A DNA stretch of 21,257 nucleotides, taken from IMG/VR virus record IMGVR_UViG_3300037245_000819, positions 1 through 21,257 of that record. One strand, given 5' to 3'. Below the pieces are notes generated by a model. It did no database searches, was not told the DNA's origin, and worked only from the letters and a program-made list of their open reading frames with translations. This DNA is from a virus. The position numbers and the translations under genes are program-made. Below, one piece after another: positions 15,046-21,257 of this stretch (position 1 is its first letter; the number at the start of each line of letters is the position of its first letter).

Positions 15046-16893
15046 TTAAACAATCTCCTCGGTGGACGTTGCCACTGTAAATCGTTTCACAGGTATCATA
15101 CCCTCAAGTTCAAACTCCCACTTCTTATTCTTAAATCCACGGGGCAATTTAAACATGGTGCTATTCGTTACCTTCTTTGTGAATACCCACACACCGTCAA
15201 CATACACCTTGAAGTCAACGTAGTTCTGAACACCCAGTGAACGTAGAGTATACAATGTGTCACCATTAACATCCTGCTCGTTGAGCATAAATCCATTAAA
15301 GGCACACCTCAAGTCCTCAGTCCACAGTGTGGCATTTAAAGTCTTAAGAGTTTCGTTATCCTGAATGTCCCCTATTACGGTTTCATAAAACTCAGTGTCA
15401 AGTATAACTTGGGCCACCTTAAAGTTCTGTGGCTTCTCAAGTATTACCCGGGGTGACTTGTATGTGAAGTTCCTATACTCCTCAGCATCAGCATCCCAAC
15501 TGGATATATATAGATCGGTTGGGGCTGTTACTTCGGACTCAACAATGGTGTCAAAGTCACCACCCTGCAGTGTCACGTGGGCAGCATAGTGATACTTCAC
15601 ACCTGACGTCACTGCACCATTTAGGGTATCCAATATAACAAGGCCTTCTCTTTCAGCCGACTTATAAAAACCGTAGTATGCTTTATTCCACCAGGTACCG
15701 TGCATGGTGGTCAGCTCATAGTCATTCCAATCCTCAGGCTTAAACATCTCAGATGTCATGTTACTAACACCACCGGCTGTCACGTGCTGGAACCCTTCAC
15801 CCGAAGGGAATAGAACACCCTCGTCCGTTTCAACAACTGCACGTTGGGACAGGCACGGCTGAAATGCCAGCTTCGTTTTGTACAAGGATGTGGGGTGAGG
15901 ACCAGAGAACGTGTAAATATTTCCATCGGTAGCAACCACAATGGTAGATCCGTACACTCCTATTCCAACGATCTCTTGATCGATCGGTATCTGGTAATCT
16001 TCTGGCCATGCCCACGGGGCAAATGGTTCACTGAAATATAAGGTGTTACCCTTAGAGGCAACGAAGAAGCCACCTGGGTGGCCTCGTAAATTCGTTAGGT
16101 CATCTGGTGCCCTGTCGTAAAAGATTGATGTACAGACAGCACCAAGGTTGGCATCCGTAACCGTATCCACATATTCATATGCTGCCCAGGCCGTCCCGGC
16201 CGGGCCAGTATTATCCACGGCTATCTCCTCAACAAGCAAGAAGGCAGCAGTGCCTTCTCCATCCGTTGATGTTCGGTAGATCCTGATAGCTGGGGCATTG
16301 CTTCCAATGACCGTGTCCAGATGTTCGTCTGCTGCAACCGGAGCTGTAAAACCATTCAGGTCAACAGACGAGGCAGCAGTGTAATCAACTATCTCTGTCA
16401 GTGCCGACGGTGGTCCTTCCTCACCATACCGACTGACGTATGTCCAGAAGTATGCCCGATATACAGCACCCGGTGTATAGTTGTCTGCCACGAGTGCAGC
16501 CGGGGAAGGTGCCCCCGGGTAATAGAAGTCTGTCGTGAAGTCGAAGTCACCGGCCAGCTGTAAATCATTTACAAATGCCTTGTACTTGCCATTGACAGAG
16601 TCTGCACCGGTGAGGTACATACGTTCGAACGTGTCGTTAGCAGTGGGTGATCTTACCCAGTGGACAATTAAGTCGTAGTAGACCCAGTTGGTATTACCAC
16701 CCTCAAGATATTCAAGGAGGGACTTATAAGATGCTCCAGCCAGCAGGACGTCTGGTGTTGACTTACGATAAGCCTTGAGTTCTCCGGAGGCCACCTTAAC
16801 GTCAGCAGCTGTCTGTCCAAAACCGTCTGGCAGCTTGTCGTTTGCTATTTTGGGCATGATGCCCTTGAACTCATTAACCTGTATCTTTGCCAT
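15046..16893 (-). CDS. Tail nozzle / DNA stabilisation protein (T7 gp12- or P22 gp10-like), 615 aa
   Basis: The N-terminus (VNEFKGIMPKIANDKLPDGFGQTAADVKVASGELKAYRK) has the pattern typical of phage nozzle and packaged-DNA stabilisation proteins: 'G..P..a...L....a..a.nv...sG.l.p.r'. The body is beta-rich with aromatic blades (GGFFVASKGNTLYFSEP, EIVGIGVYGSTIVVATDGNIYTFSG), as expected of the beta-propeller nozzle below the adaptor. The length is within the usual range. GAGGA precedes the ATG. The start lies inside the end of the 111-aa gene (20-nt overlap). The family call is good; whether it is closer to T7 gp12 or P22 gp10 cannot be settled by eye. Confidence 0.82.
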   Translation of the reverse strand: MAKIQVNEFKGIMPKIANDKLPDGFGQTAADVKVASGELKAYRKSTPDVLLAGASYKSLLEYLEGGNTNWVYYDLIVHWVRSPTANDTFERMYLTGADSVNGKYKAFVNDLQLAGDFDFTTDFYYPGAPSPAALVADNYTPGAVYRAYFWTYVSRYGEEGPPSALTEIVDYTAASSVDLNGFTAPVAADEHLDTVIGSNAPAIRIYRTSTDGEGTAAFLLVEEIAVDNTGPAGTAWAAYEYVDTVTDANLGAVCTSIFYDRAPDDLTNLRGHPGGFFVASKGNTLYFSEPFAPWAWPEDYQIPIDQEIVGIGVYGSTIVVATDGNIYTFSGPHPTSLYKTKLAFQPCLSQRAVVETDEGVLFPSGEGFQHVTAGGVSNMTSEMFKPEDWNDYELTTMHGTWWNKAYYGFYKSAEREGLVILDTLNGAVTSGVKYHYAAHVTLQGGDFDTIVESEVTAPTDLYISSWDADAEEYRNFTYKSPRVILEKPQNFKVAQVILDTEFYETVIGDIQDNETLKTLNATLWTEDLRCAFNGFMLNEQDVNGDTLYTLRSLGVQNYVDFKVYVDGVWVFTKKVTNSTMFKLPRGFKNKKWEFELEGMIPVKRFTVATSTEEIV

Positions 16894-17209
16894 TGGTTTG
16901 ATCCTCTATTAATTTTTGTTCCACTATCTCACCCTCCTCTATGAACTCAACTCCGGTGTTCATTGCTGCCAATCTCATTATCTGAACAGTGGCAGTCCTC
17001 ACCTTACCGTAGTCTCTACGGGTGTCGAGCATGAGGTCATAGATTTGTTGTGACAGGATCATGGAACGTTTCGGGGCACAGTCCTTTGTTCTATACGTGT
17101 GCCTATCCGGAGTCTCCCACTCACCCTCAACATAGTTGGGACAGGTGTCCTTGTATCTCATCCAAAATGGGCAACGTTTGCCCAAGCATGTATCTGATCG
17201 TTTGCTCAT
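16874..17209 (-). CDS. Small Cys-motif phage structural-region protein, 111 aa
   Basis: The N-terminal half has four cysteines (C8, C13, C23, C44) in the pattern CLGKRCPFW...DTCPNYVEGEW...KDCAPKRSMIL. I have seen this 'CPFW...CPNYVE.W...KDCAPKR' layout in small proteins of phage structural operons, but the function is not established to my knowledge. It would suit a single metal site. The C-terminal half is helical (QQIYDLMLDTRRDYGKVRTATVQIMRLAAMN) and acidic at the end. A good ribosome binding site (GGGGGAA) precedes the ATG. The 20-nt overlap with the nozzle gene suggests translational coupling and a tail or head-completion role. Confidence 0.75.
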   Translation of the reverse strand: MSKRSDTCLGKRCPFWMRYKDTCPNYVEGEWETPDRHTYRTKDCAPKRSMILSQQIYDLMLDTRRDYGKVRTATVQIMRLAAMNTGVEFIEEGEIVEQKLIEDQTNGKDTG

Positions 17210-17233
17210 ATTAAATTCCCCCTGAATTTAAAT

Positions 17234-18223
17234 TTAGTCTCTGGTTATGATTAAACCACCGGCAGCTTTCGGCCGGTCGGTGGATGGTGCTGATCCCGAG
17301 CCAGTGTTGGCTGTTCCGGACGAACCGGTTAGGACAGAGGCATCCCCATCAGTTGATGTGACACCTGTTCCAGATGATCCTGTGTTTCCGTGGGCATGGG
17401 ATGCTCCACCACCTTTCACGGCTGTCGTTACAGCAGACGATCCACTTGTGGTGTCCACCTGGTAGTGACCATTCTCACCAGAACCATTCTGCCATTTGCT
17501 ACTCGGTAGGGTATGTGAATGGCTGGGCATCTCAGCTATGGTAAGCACATGTCCAGCTGTCGTATGTAAATGTGATGGTCCGGTATGACTGTGGGAGGCA
17601 GACACCACGGAGTGTGTGTGTGCCGGGCCGGTGTGAACGTGAGTCGTGGGTGTCCACGATCCAGCTACTGTTTGACCTGCCACATTGTAGGCCTGTGCTC
17701 CACCAACTACTGCAAGCAGTGAGTCGGCTGGCCCTGTATCGATTGTCCATCCAGTCGGTATATCAGCCTCAGCATTATAGATCCACAGCTTGGTACCTGT
17801 TGGGGCACCTAAGATTTGATCAGTCTCCAGTGATGCTATACGAACATCCAGGGCAGCAATATCAACATCATTAGATGTTATGTTGGTGCCGTTGGTTGCA
17901 ATGTCGTCTCGGTACTCTTCAAGAATAACCTTTGGCAACCGGAGTTGAATCTGATCCGAGGCCAAGAAAGCCCTGGCCGTGGTGTCATCCTGGGCACGTT
18001 CTATTACAGTAAAGACATTGGACCCATCTGTACGGTGGGTACATTTGATAATCTCCCTGTTGCCAGATTGATCCACAATGGTGGCATAGAAATAATCTTC
18101 GGGTCCAGCTGACACTGCTGGAAATAGATTGCCGTCACCAGCTTGTACCTGCAGTGTGGTTGCCGAATCTGTTATTGGTAGGGCAAGAGTACTCTCACCA
18201 TTATTTGTAAATTTTACTCCCAT
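17234..18223 (-). CDS. Tail fibre / receptor-binding protein with HxH repeats, 329 aa
   Basis: Residues 1-105 match the common virion-attachment domain of phage tail fibres (STLALPITDSATTLQVQAGDGNLFP, YFYATIVDQSGNREIIK, TTARAF...IQLRLP). Residues about 108-137 are a short trimer-type coiled coil. Residues 195-278 carry HxH pairs at 195/197, 202/204, 211/213, 218/220, 235/237 and 276/278. This resembles the metal-binding needle of T4-type fibre tips, where HxH sites from three chains hold iron. The C-terminus (STDRPKAAGGLIITRD) resembles tail-collar ends. HxHTGP(A/S)HxH is present twice. GGAGGAT precedes the ATG, which overlaps the upstream gene by 10 nt. It probably binds the host surface. 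Confidence 0.85.
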   Translation of the reverse strand: MGVKFTNNGESTLALPITDSATTLQVQAGDGNLFPAVSAGPEDYFYATIVDQSGNREIIKCTHRTDGSNVFTVIERAQDDTTARAFLASDQIQLRLPKVILEEYRDDIATNGTNITSNDVDIAALDVRIASLETDQILGAPTGTKLWIYNAEADIPTGWTIDTGPADSLLAVVGGAQAYNVAGQTVAGSWTPTTHVHTGPAHTHSVVSASHSHTGPSHLHTTAGHVLTIAEMPSHSHTLPSSKWQNGSGENGHYQVDTTSGSSAVTTAVKGGGASHAHGNTGSSGTGVTSTDGDASVLTGSSGTANTGSGSAPSTDRPKAAGGLIITRD

Positions 18224-18930
18224 GACGATCCTCCACTATTTGCATTGCTACCCCCAACAACAATAAAGTTCTGTGGGATAACCCTACCTGAGTATTTTCC
18301 TGTACCTGTCAATGTTGTCTTACGGGCTTCTCGGACACCATCAATAAATGCCTGTGCAAATGTGGCAGACACCCGTTCATTATACCAAGTTGCTTCTGGA
18401 ATTATGAGCACCTTAGAAAGAGCACCGGCCTGGATTACTTCGTGCCACTTCTCATAGATAAATTCATCCACTTCTGTCTGGCCACGTTTATACGTGACAA
18501 TAGATTGTACTGTAAAGTCCTCATCATCTATATCTGCAGTAGGGGTTGGCCACACCCGAATTGTATTCAGCTCATCAGTAAGCCAATAATGTGTGGGCTT
18601 GCTATTACTTCGTTCTCTCCAGTTGGGGAATACACTGTCCATCTCCCTCTCTGTTATACGGGTTAGTGGAGACGAGTCTGACAGCTTGGCAGAGTCTACT
18701 GCAATAGCACGGTATCTGTTCTGAGGATATTTCAAAGTGTATGTGTGTACGTCCTCTTCTAATTGAAATGCTGACGGAGTTTTCTTGAGCAGCAGAGACT
18801 TGTTACATAAGTCAATGGCTGAGTTTATTAAATGAATCCTCAGCATAATGCTTGGAGCACCATTACAGTACTGCAACATCTCTGGTAAGAACTCGTCAAG
18901 CAATGTGTATCCTGCCGATGCTGTTGCCAT
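18214..18930 (-). CDS. Head-to-tail adaptor-like protein, 238 aa
   Basis: The sequence TLLDEFLPEMLQYCNGAPSIMLRIHLINSAIDLCNKSLLLKK at the N-terminus followed by a beta-rich centre (YRAIAVDSAKL, THYWLTDELNTIRVWPTPTAD, FTVQSIVTYKRG) and a terminal helix (ATFAQAFIDGVREARKT) fits phage adaptor proteins of the SU10 / T7 gp11 type, which form the ring under the portal. The adaptor family is inferred from this layout and from position next to another adaptor-like gene and the nozzle. AAAGGA precedes the ATG; the gap to the upstream gene is 6 nt. No anomaly was seen. Confidence 0.72.
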   Translation of the reverse strand: MATASAGYTLLDEFLPEMLQYCNGAPSIMLRIHLINSAIDLCNKSLLLKKTPSAFQLEEDVHTYTLKYPQNRYRAIAVDSAKLSDSSPLTRITEREMDSVFPNWRERSNSKPTHYWLTDELNTIRVWPTPTADIDDEDFTVQSIVTYKRGQTEVDEFIYEKWHEVIQAGALSKVLIIPEATWYNERVSATFAQAFIDGVREARKTTLTGTGKYSGRVIPQNFIVVGGSNANSGGSSWE

Positions 18931-18936
18931 ATGTTA

Positions 18937-19587
18937 TTATTCCTTTGGCTCAGGTCCGGAAGCTGACGATGTTGCCAACTCAACCTGGAGCAGTGTGAAA
19001 AAGTTTTGCATATATGCCATAGCCTTCTGGAACTCAGTACCTTCGTCGTCGGTGATGAAAGCTTTGTATAGCATGTACTGCACGATTGGTTCAAAGAAAA
19101 CGTCGTTGATCCCCAGCTCATCGGCCGGGATTGCAACTGCCGTGGGTAGCTGTGCTACCTGCATTTCAACATACACTGCTGTGGTTGCATGGCACGGTGG
19201 GGTTACGTAGTATATCCGTGGGTTCTCTTTGTCGTATGAAAAGTTATCTATTGCTGTGTCTCCAGTGGCAGCTGGCCAAAGAAGATTTGAATAGTCAAGG
19301 TGCTTTCTGTCAGCCGGGGTTATAATCTTCCCAGCAGTCAATCCATCAACACCCATGTTTCTCGTGATGTCAAGTAGTCTCAATGCTGTTGCAGGCAGTG
19401 TCTGTAGGACACCTGGAACCAACTGTACGTTTGCTGTCTGTGCACCGGCATCTGGTCTGACAAGGACCAAGGCCCGAATAGAAGCATTCAGGTACTTGAT
19501 CCATTGGTCAGAATCTATCCGGTCATAGCCAGTATCACCATACAGGTCAGCAGCATCGATTATGTAGTCACTTGCTGTGAATGCCAA
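18937..19587 (-). CDS. Phage head-tail joining protein, DUF6682-like, 216 aa
   Basis: The N-terminus (ASDYIIDAADLYGDTGYDRIDSDQWIKYLNASIRALVLVRPDA) fits the DUF6682 pattern, in which a helix ends in 'WLN.A.r.iv..rPdA'. This family is often found next to N4-gp56-type capsid genes and is thought to be a connector or adaptor component. The centre is beta-rich (NPRIYYVTPPCHATTAVYVEMQVAQLP), followed by helices and a polar end. The start is a TTG at 19585-19587, supported by AGGAG 9 nt upstream; no in-frame ATG is nearby. It lies directly before the adaptor-like gene, with 6 nt between them. Confidence 0.75.
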   Translation of the reverse strand: MAFTASDYIIDAADLYGDTGYDRIDSDQWIKYLNASIRALVLVRPDAGAQTANVQLVPGVLQTLPATALRLLDITRNMGVDGLTAGKIITPADRKHLDYSNLLWPAATGDTAIDNFSYDKENPRIYYVTPPCHATTAVYVEMQVAQLPTAVAIPADELGINDVFFEPIVQYMLYKAFITDDEGTEFQKAMAYMQNFFTLLQVELATSSASGPEPKE

Positions 19588-19596
19588 TGTAGTGAT

Positions 19597-19601
19597 CTCC
19601 T
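19597..19601 (-). promoter_or_regulatory. Shine-Dalgarno that fixes a TTG start
   Basis: AGGAG lies 9 nt before the TTG at 19585-19587, the same spacing as at other genes here. It lies immediately beyond the end of the upstream gene (stop at 19603-19605) and supports TTG initiation for the 216-aa protein. Confidence 0.75.
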
Positions 19602-19602
19602 A

Positions 19603-20139
19603 TTATTTGTTTGCCTTCTCTTTGTCGTACTCATCTCTGAGAACGTCAATGTGTTTAATGTCATGCACCGTGTGCTGGAACCGGGGGATCTGTTTAGGGA
19701 TATACCGGATCTTGCCTTGGGGGGTGACATCCATTTTCATCTTTGTTGCAATGGCATTCTGTAGCACACCGTCAATGAACTCTTTGGGAATCCAGACCTT
19801 CAACTCCCGGGGGACAATCAGTGCAATACCATTAAGGCCAAGCTGGACGTAGGGCAGATCATTCTCGTGTGAGTTATAAAACGTGATCTCCACCATCATG
19901 CCACTCAGGCTCTTGTGAATCTTTGTTGTTGGTTTGTGGTCTTCGACGTTTCCTTCCTCTGTGACCAACGTGGTTCCTGAGGCCTTACCAGACTGGGCAT
20001 CGATAAGTTTTAAAATGTTGCTCAGCTTCTTTCTGTTGACCGATCCTGAGTCTGACATGTAGTCATCCTTATCAAGTTCAAACTTCTCTACCAGTTTCAG
20101 CAGGTCAACGTCTTTCATACTCATATAATTTGTGGACAT
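19603..20139 (-). CDS. Hypothetical structural-region protein, 178 aa
   Basis: It lies between the capsid gene and the connector genes. The N-terminus (KDVDLLKLVEKFELDKDDYMSDSGSVNRKKLSNILKLIDAQ) looks like a small helix-extension-helix (SAP/HeH/LEM-type) element, which in other proteins binds nucleic acid. The remainder is beta-rich (GMMVEITFYNSHENDLPYVQLGLNGIALIVPRELKVWIPKEFIDGVLQNA) and ends with a charged helix. ATG at 20139 is chosen because GGAAGGA (20149-20155) lies 9 nt upstream; a TTG at 20157 would add six residues and lose that site. Comparable genes downstream of N4-gp56-type capsid genes exist, but their role is unclear to me. A head-completion or DNA-contact role is speculation. 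Confidence 0.75.
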   Translation of the reverse strand: MSTNYMSMKDVDLLKLVEKFELDKDDYMSDSGSVNRKKLSNILKLIDAQSGKASGTTLVTEEGNVEDHKPTTKIHKSLSGMMVEITFYNSHENDLPYVQLGLNGIALIVPRELKVWIPKEFIDGVLQNAIATKMKMDVTPQGKIRYIPKQIPRFQHTVHDIKHIDVLRDEYDKEKANK

Positions 20140-20167
20140 ATTAATTATTCCTTCCAATAATTAAGTT

Positions 20168-20219
20168 AAAAAAGTGTGCCCAAGGGCCAGGGGGATAGCC
20201 CAAGGGCCTTGGGACACAC
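20168..20219 (-). terminator. Intrinsic terminator / attenuator downstream of the capsid gene
   Basis: Positions 20174-20188 pair with 20204-20219: fourteen base pairs with one bulged base (20214) and one G-G mismatch. On the minus strand the stem is followed at once by six U (20168-20173). It lies between the capsid stop and the next gene, so partial termination would give more capsid mRNA than downstream mRNA. The loop side contains a second copy of GCCCAAGGGCC (20178-20188 and 20198-20208). Confidence 0.75.
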
Positions 20220-20233
20220 AGTTATTTTAAAGC

Positions 20234-20283
20234 AATGGGTAGGCTATGTACCGTGACCACGGCTTTCAGCTCACCTACCCATT
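20234..20283 (-). repeat. Perfect 10-bp inverted repeat with inner hairpins, 3' of the capsid gene
   Basis: AATGGGTAGG (20234-20243) and CCTACCCATT (20274-20283) are exact inverted repeats. The 30-nt interior can form a second stem, CCGTG/CACGG (20251-20262), and a small GC-TGAAA-GC loop, giving a branched structure starting 10 nt after the capsid stop codon. There is no U-run, so it is more likely an mRNA 3' structure or a protein-binding element than a terminator. Confidence 0.65.
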
Positions 20284-20293
20284 AATGTCTAAC

Positions 20294-21257
20294 TTACGAC
20301 AGGTCAGATACAGCAACTTCACAACGGGCCATCCAAAAGTCGTTCAGGATGATTGTTGCAGAATAACCCTTCCAACCAACGTGTCCTCTCTGTGCCAATG
20401 GATCGGAATCACTTGCCTTCGGATTCACAACCATAGGTGTCAGAGCATTTGCTCCCTTGAAAGCCACGATACCATAAGCATCACGGGCAAGGAAAAGCAT
20501 TGGATAGACGTCGGCATCACCGGCTGTCTCAAGGACGTTGGTTCCACCAGATGTTCCACCACCGGCAAAAGGCTCGATGATTGTGGTGGCAAGATAACGG
20601 ACATCCTCAATTTTACCAATCTCACCGTCCCAAGGACTCATCGTTCCATACTTCTCAGCCGGTACGAAAGAACTGATAGCACGGAGGTCAGGCTCAAGGT
20701 CGGGGTGGACGATACAGATAAACGAAGGTGCAATGGCTTCTGTTCCGTAAGCAGGTGTACTTTTCACGGTAGAAGTAATTGCTTTACCCAGCTGCCTTTT
20801 CAGGAACCGAGTTACCCGACGTTGATCATTTAAAGCAAACACGGTGTTGACGGAGGCACGGGCAGAACCGTTCGAATAGAAGACGTTGGTACCGGCCTTC
20901 AACACGTTGTAACGGGTCTTCTCAATAAGCACTGCTGCCTGCTCACCAAGAATGTCCACTGCCTCTTTCAGGATAGGATCTTCATGGAAGTCCAAGACCT
21001 GGTCGGTAATGACTGTTCGGTCACCATACTGCACAAGGGTGGCCTCATAGTCTGAACTCTCAAGCACTGTAGCATCAGGTGTGATACCTTCTGTCAGTGT
21101 CTTTTTGGTTGGATCAAAGTTTGTACCCTTAAAGTATTCGTGAGGATTGAAGTCACTCCCGAAGGTAGAGGTAAAAGTGCTGTCCAAGTAGTACCGACGG
21201 AACTGAATTGTCTTGGTACTTTTGGCAGGCAACGGTTTGGCCTGACCAAACTTCTCA
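20294..21257 (-). CDS. Major capsid protein, N4-gp56 family (N-terminus outside window)
   Basis: About 320 residues of the C-terminal part are visible. The frame is open to the right edge; the segment before PAKSTKTIQFRRYYLDS reads EKFGQAKPL, so the gene starts beyond 21257 and the TTG at 21232 is not its start. Typical N4-gp56 features are the 'KFGxAxPLPxKxxKTIxFRRY' start, EGITPDA, the GDRTVITDQVLDFHEDPILKEAVDILGEQAA segment, then VHPDLEPDLRAI, EIGKIEDVRYLAT and a GTNVLETAGDADVYPMLFLARDAYG core. It forms the icosahedral shell. Two hairpins follow the stop codon. Members of this family occur in both podo- and siphoviruses, so the family alone does not set the tail type. The neighbouring genes favour a short tail. 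Confidence 0.9.
   Translation of the reverse strand, partial: EKFGQAKPLPAKSTKTIQFRRYYLDSTFTSTFGSDFNPHEYFKGTNFDPTKKTLTEGITPDATVLESSDYEATLVQYGDRTVITDQVLDFHEDPILKEAVDILGEQAAVLIEKTRYNVLKAGTNVFYSNGSARASVNTVFALNDQRRVTRFLKRQLGKAITSTVKSTPAYGTEAIAPSFICIVHPDLEPDLRAISSFVPAEKYGTMSPWDGEIGKIEDVRYLATTIIEPFAGGGTSGGTNVLETAGDADVYPMLFLARDAYGIVAFKGANALTPMVVNPKASDSDPLAQRGHVGWKGYSATIILNDFWMARCEVAVSDLS

Larger units (their letters stand above)
1..21257. other. GCG/CGC-free (and CTAG-free) sequence
   Basis: Reading every line, including line and block junctions, I found no GCG and no CGC, so the word is missing from both strands. CpG is otherwise frequent in the contexts ACG, CCG, TCG, CGA, CGG and CGT. As a result alanine is never GCG, arginine is never CGC, an alanine codon is never preceded by a codon ending in C, and a CGN arginine codon never follows a codon ending in G. 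The palindrome CTAG also appears absent: every CTA I located is followed by A, C or T. The absence spans both gene blocks and the intergenic hairpins. The count is by eye, so a few missed sites are possible, but the depletion is extreme. Confidence 0.85.

Noticed and set aside
20155-20157. TTG at 20157 as start of the 178-aa gene
   Set aside because: It overlaps the Shine-Dalgarno sequence GGAAGGA, which is properly spaced for the ATG at 20139.
20234-20283. Self-cleaving ribozyme (hammerhead-type) in the branched hairpin
   Set aside because: The branched shape and a CTGAAA string suggested it, but the conserved CUGAUGA and GAAA core arrangement is not present.
20246-20833. Plus-strand open frame of 195 codons across the capsid gene end
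   Set aside because: It is antisense to the major capsid protein and runs through the hairpin region; no protein-like features.
21230-21232. TTG as the start of the capsid gene
   Set aside because: The reading frame continues to the window edge and the upstream residues (EKFGQAKP) fit the capsid family, so the true start is outside.
1-21257. tRNA genes, CRISPR arrays, insertion sequences, integrase or attachment sites
   Set aside because: None seen on either strand; there are no regularly spaced repeats, no transposase-like proteins, and almost all sequence is occupied by the genes listed.

Overview
The window is part of a tailed bacteriophage genome, most likely a short-tailed (podovirus-like) phage. 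The evidence is a capsid gene resembling the N4-gp56 major capsid family, two head-to-tail adaptor-like genes, a nozzle-like gene, a His-rich tail-fibre gene and a set of internal (ejection) proteins ending in a 3012-residue giant with a transglycosylase motif. Genes are packed tightly, most start sites have good Shine-Dalgarno sequences, and no tRNA, CRISPR array, insertion sequence or attachment site was seen. The host cannot be named from the sequence.

Layout. Positions 1-3118 (plus strand) hold a run of small overlapping genes: a membrane/Cys-rich protein, a zinc-finger plus T7-endonuclease-I-like resolvase, several short unknown proteins, and a DUF5664 (dATP/dGTP diphosphohydrolase N-terminal-like) protein with a long acidic Cys-rich tail. 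A bidirectional terminator hairpin at 3131-3169 separates this from the convergent minus-strand structural operon. Read in its own direction (right to left), that operon runs: major capsid protein (its N-terminus lies beyond the window), two hairpins, a 178-aa unknown, two adaptor-like proteins, tail fibre, a small Cys-motif protein, tail nozzle, a 53-aa protein, three putative ejection proteins (423, 375 and 3012 aa) and a 69-aa holin-like membrane protein. This order parallels T7 genes 10-11-12-14-15-16, although the capsid is N4-gp56-like. Portal, scaffold and terminase must lie outside.

How the parts work together. The structural genes would build the shell, connect it to the neck and nozzle, and load an internal core that is ejected to open a channel through the cell wall. 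The plus-strand genes look like DNA metabolism and accessory functions (junction resolution, nucleotide-pool control).

The most striking signal is not a gene. On a full read by eye of all 21,257 bases I found no GCG and no CGC trinucleotide, although CpG in other contexts (ACG, CCG, TCG, CGA, CGG, CGT) is common. CTAG also appears to be absent. Several hundred GCG/CGC sites would be expected at this base composition. This points to very strong selection against that word across coding, intergenic, early and late regions.
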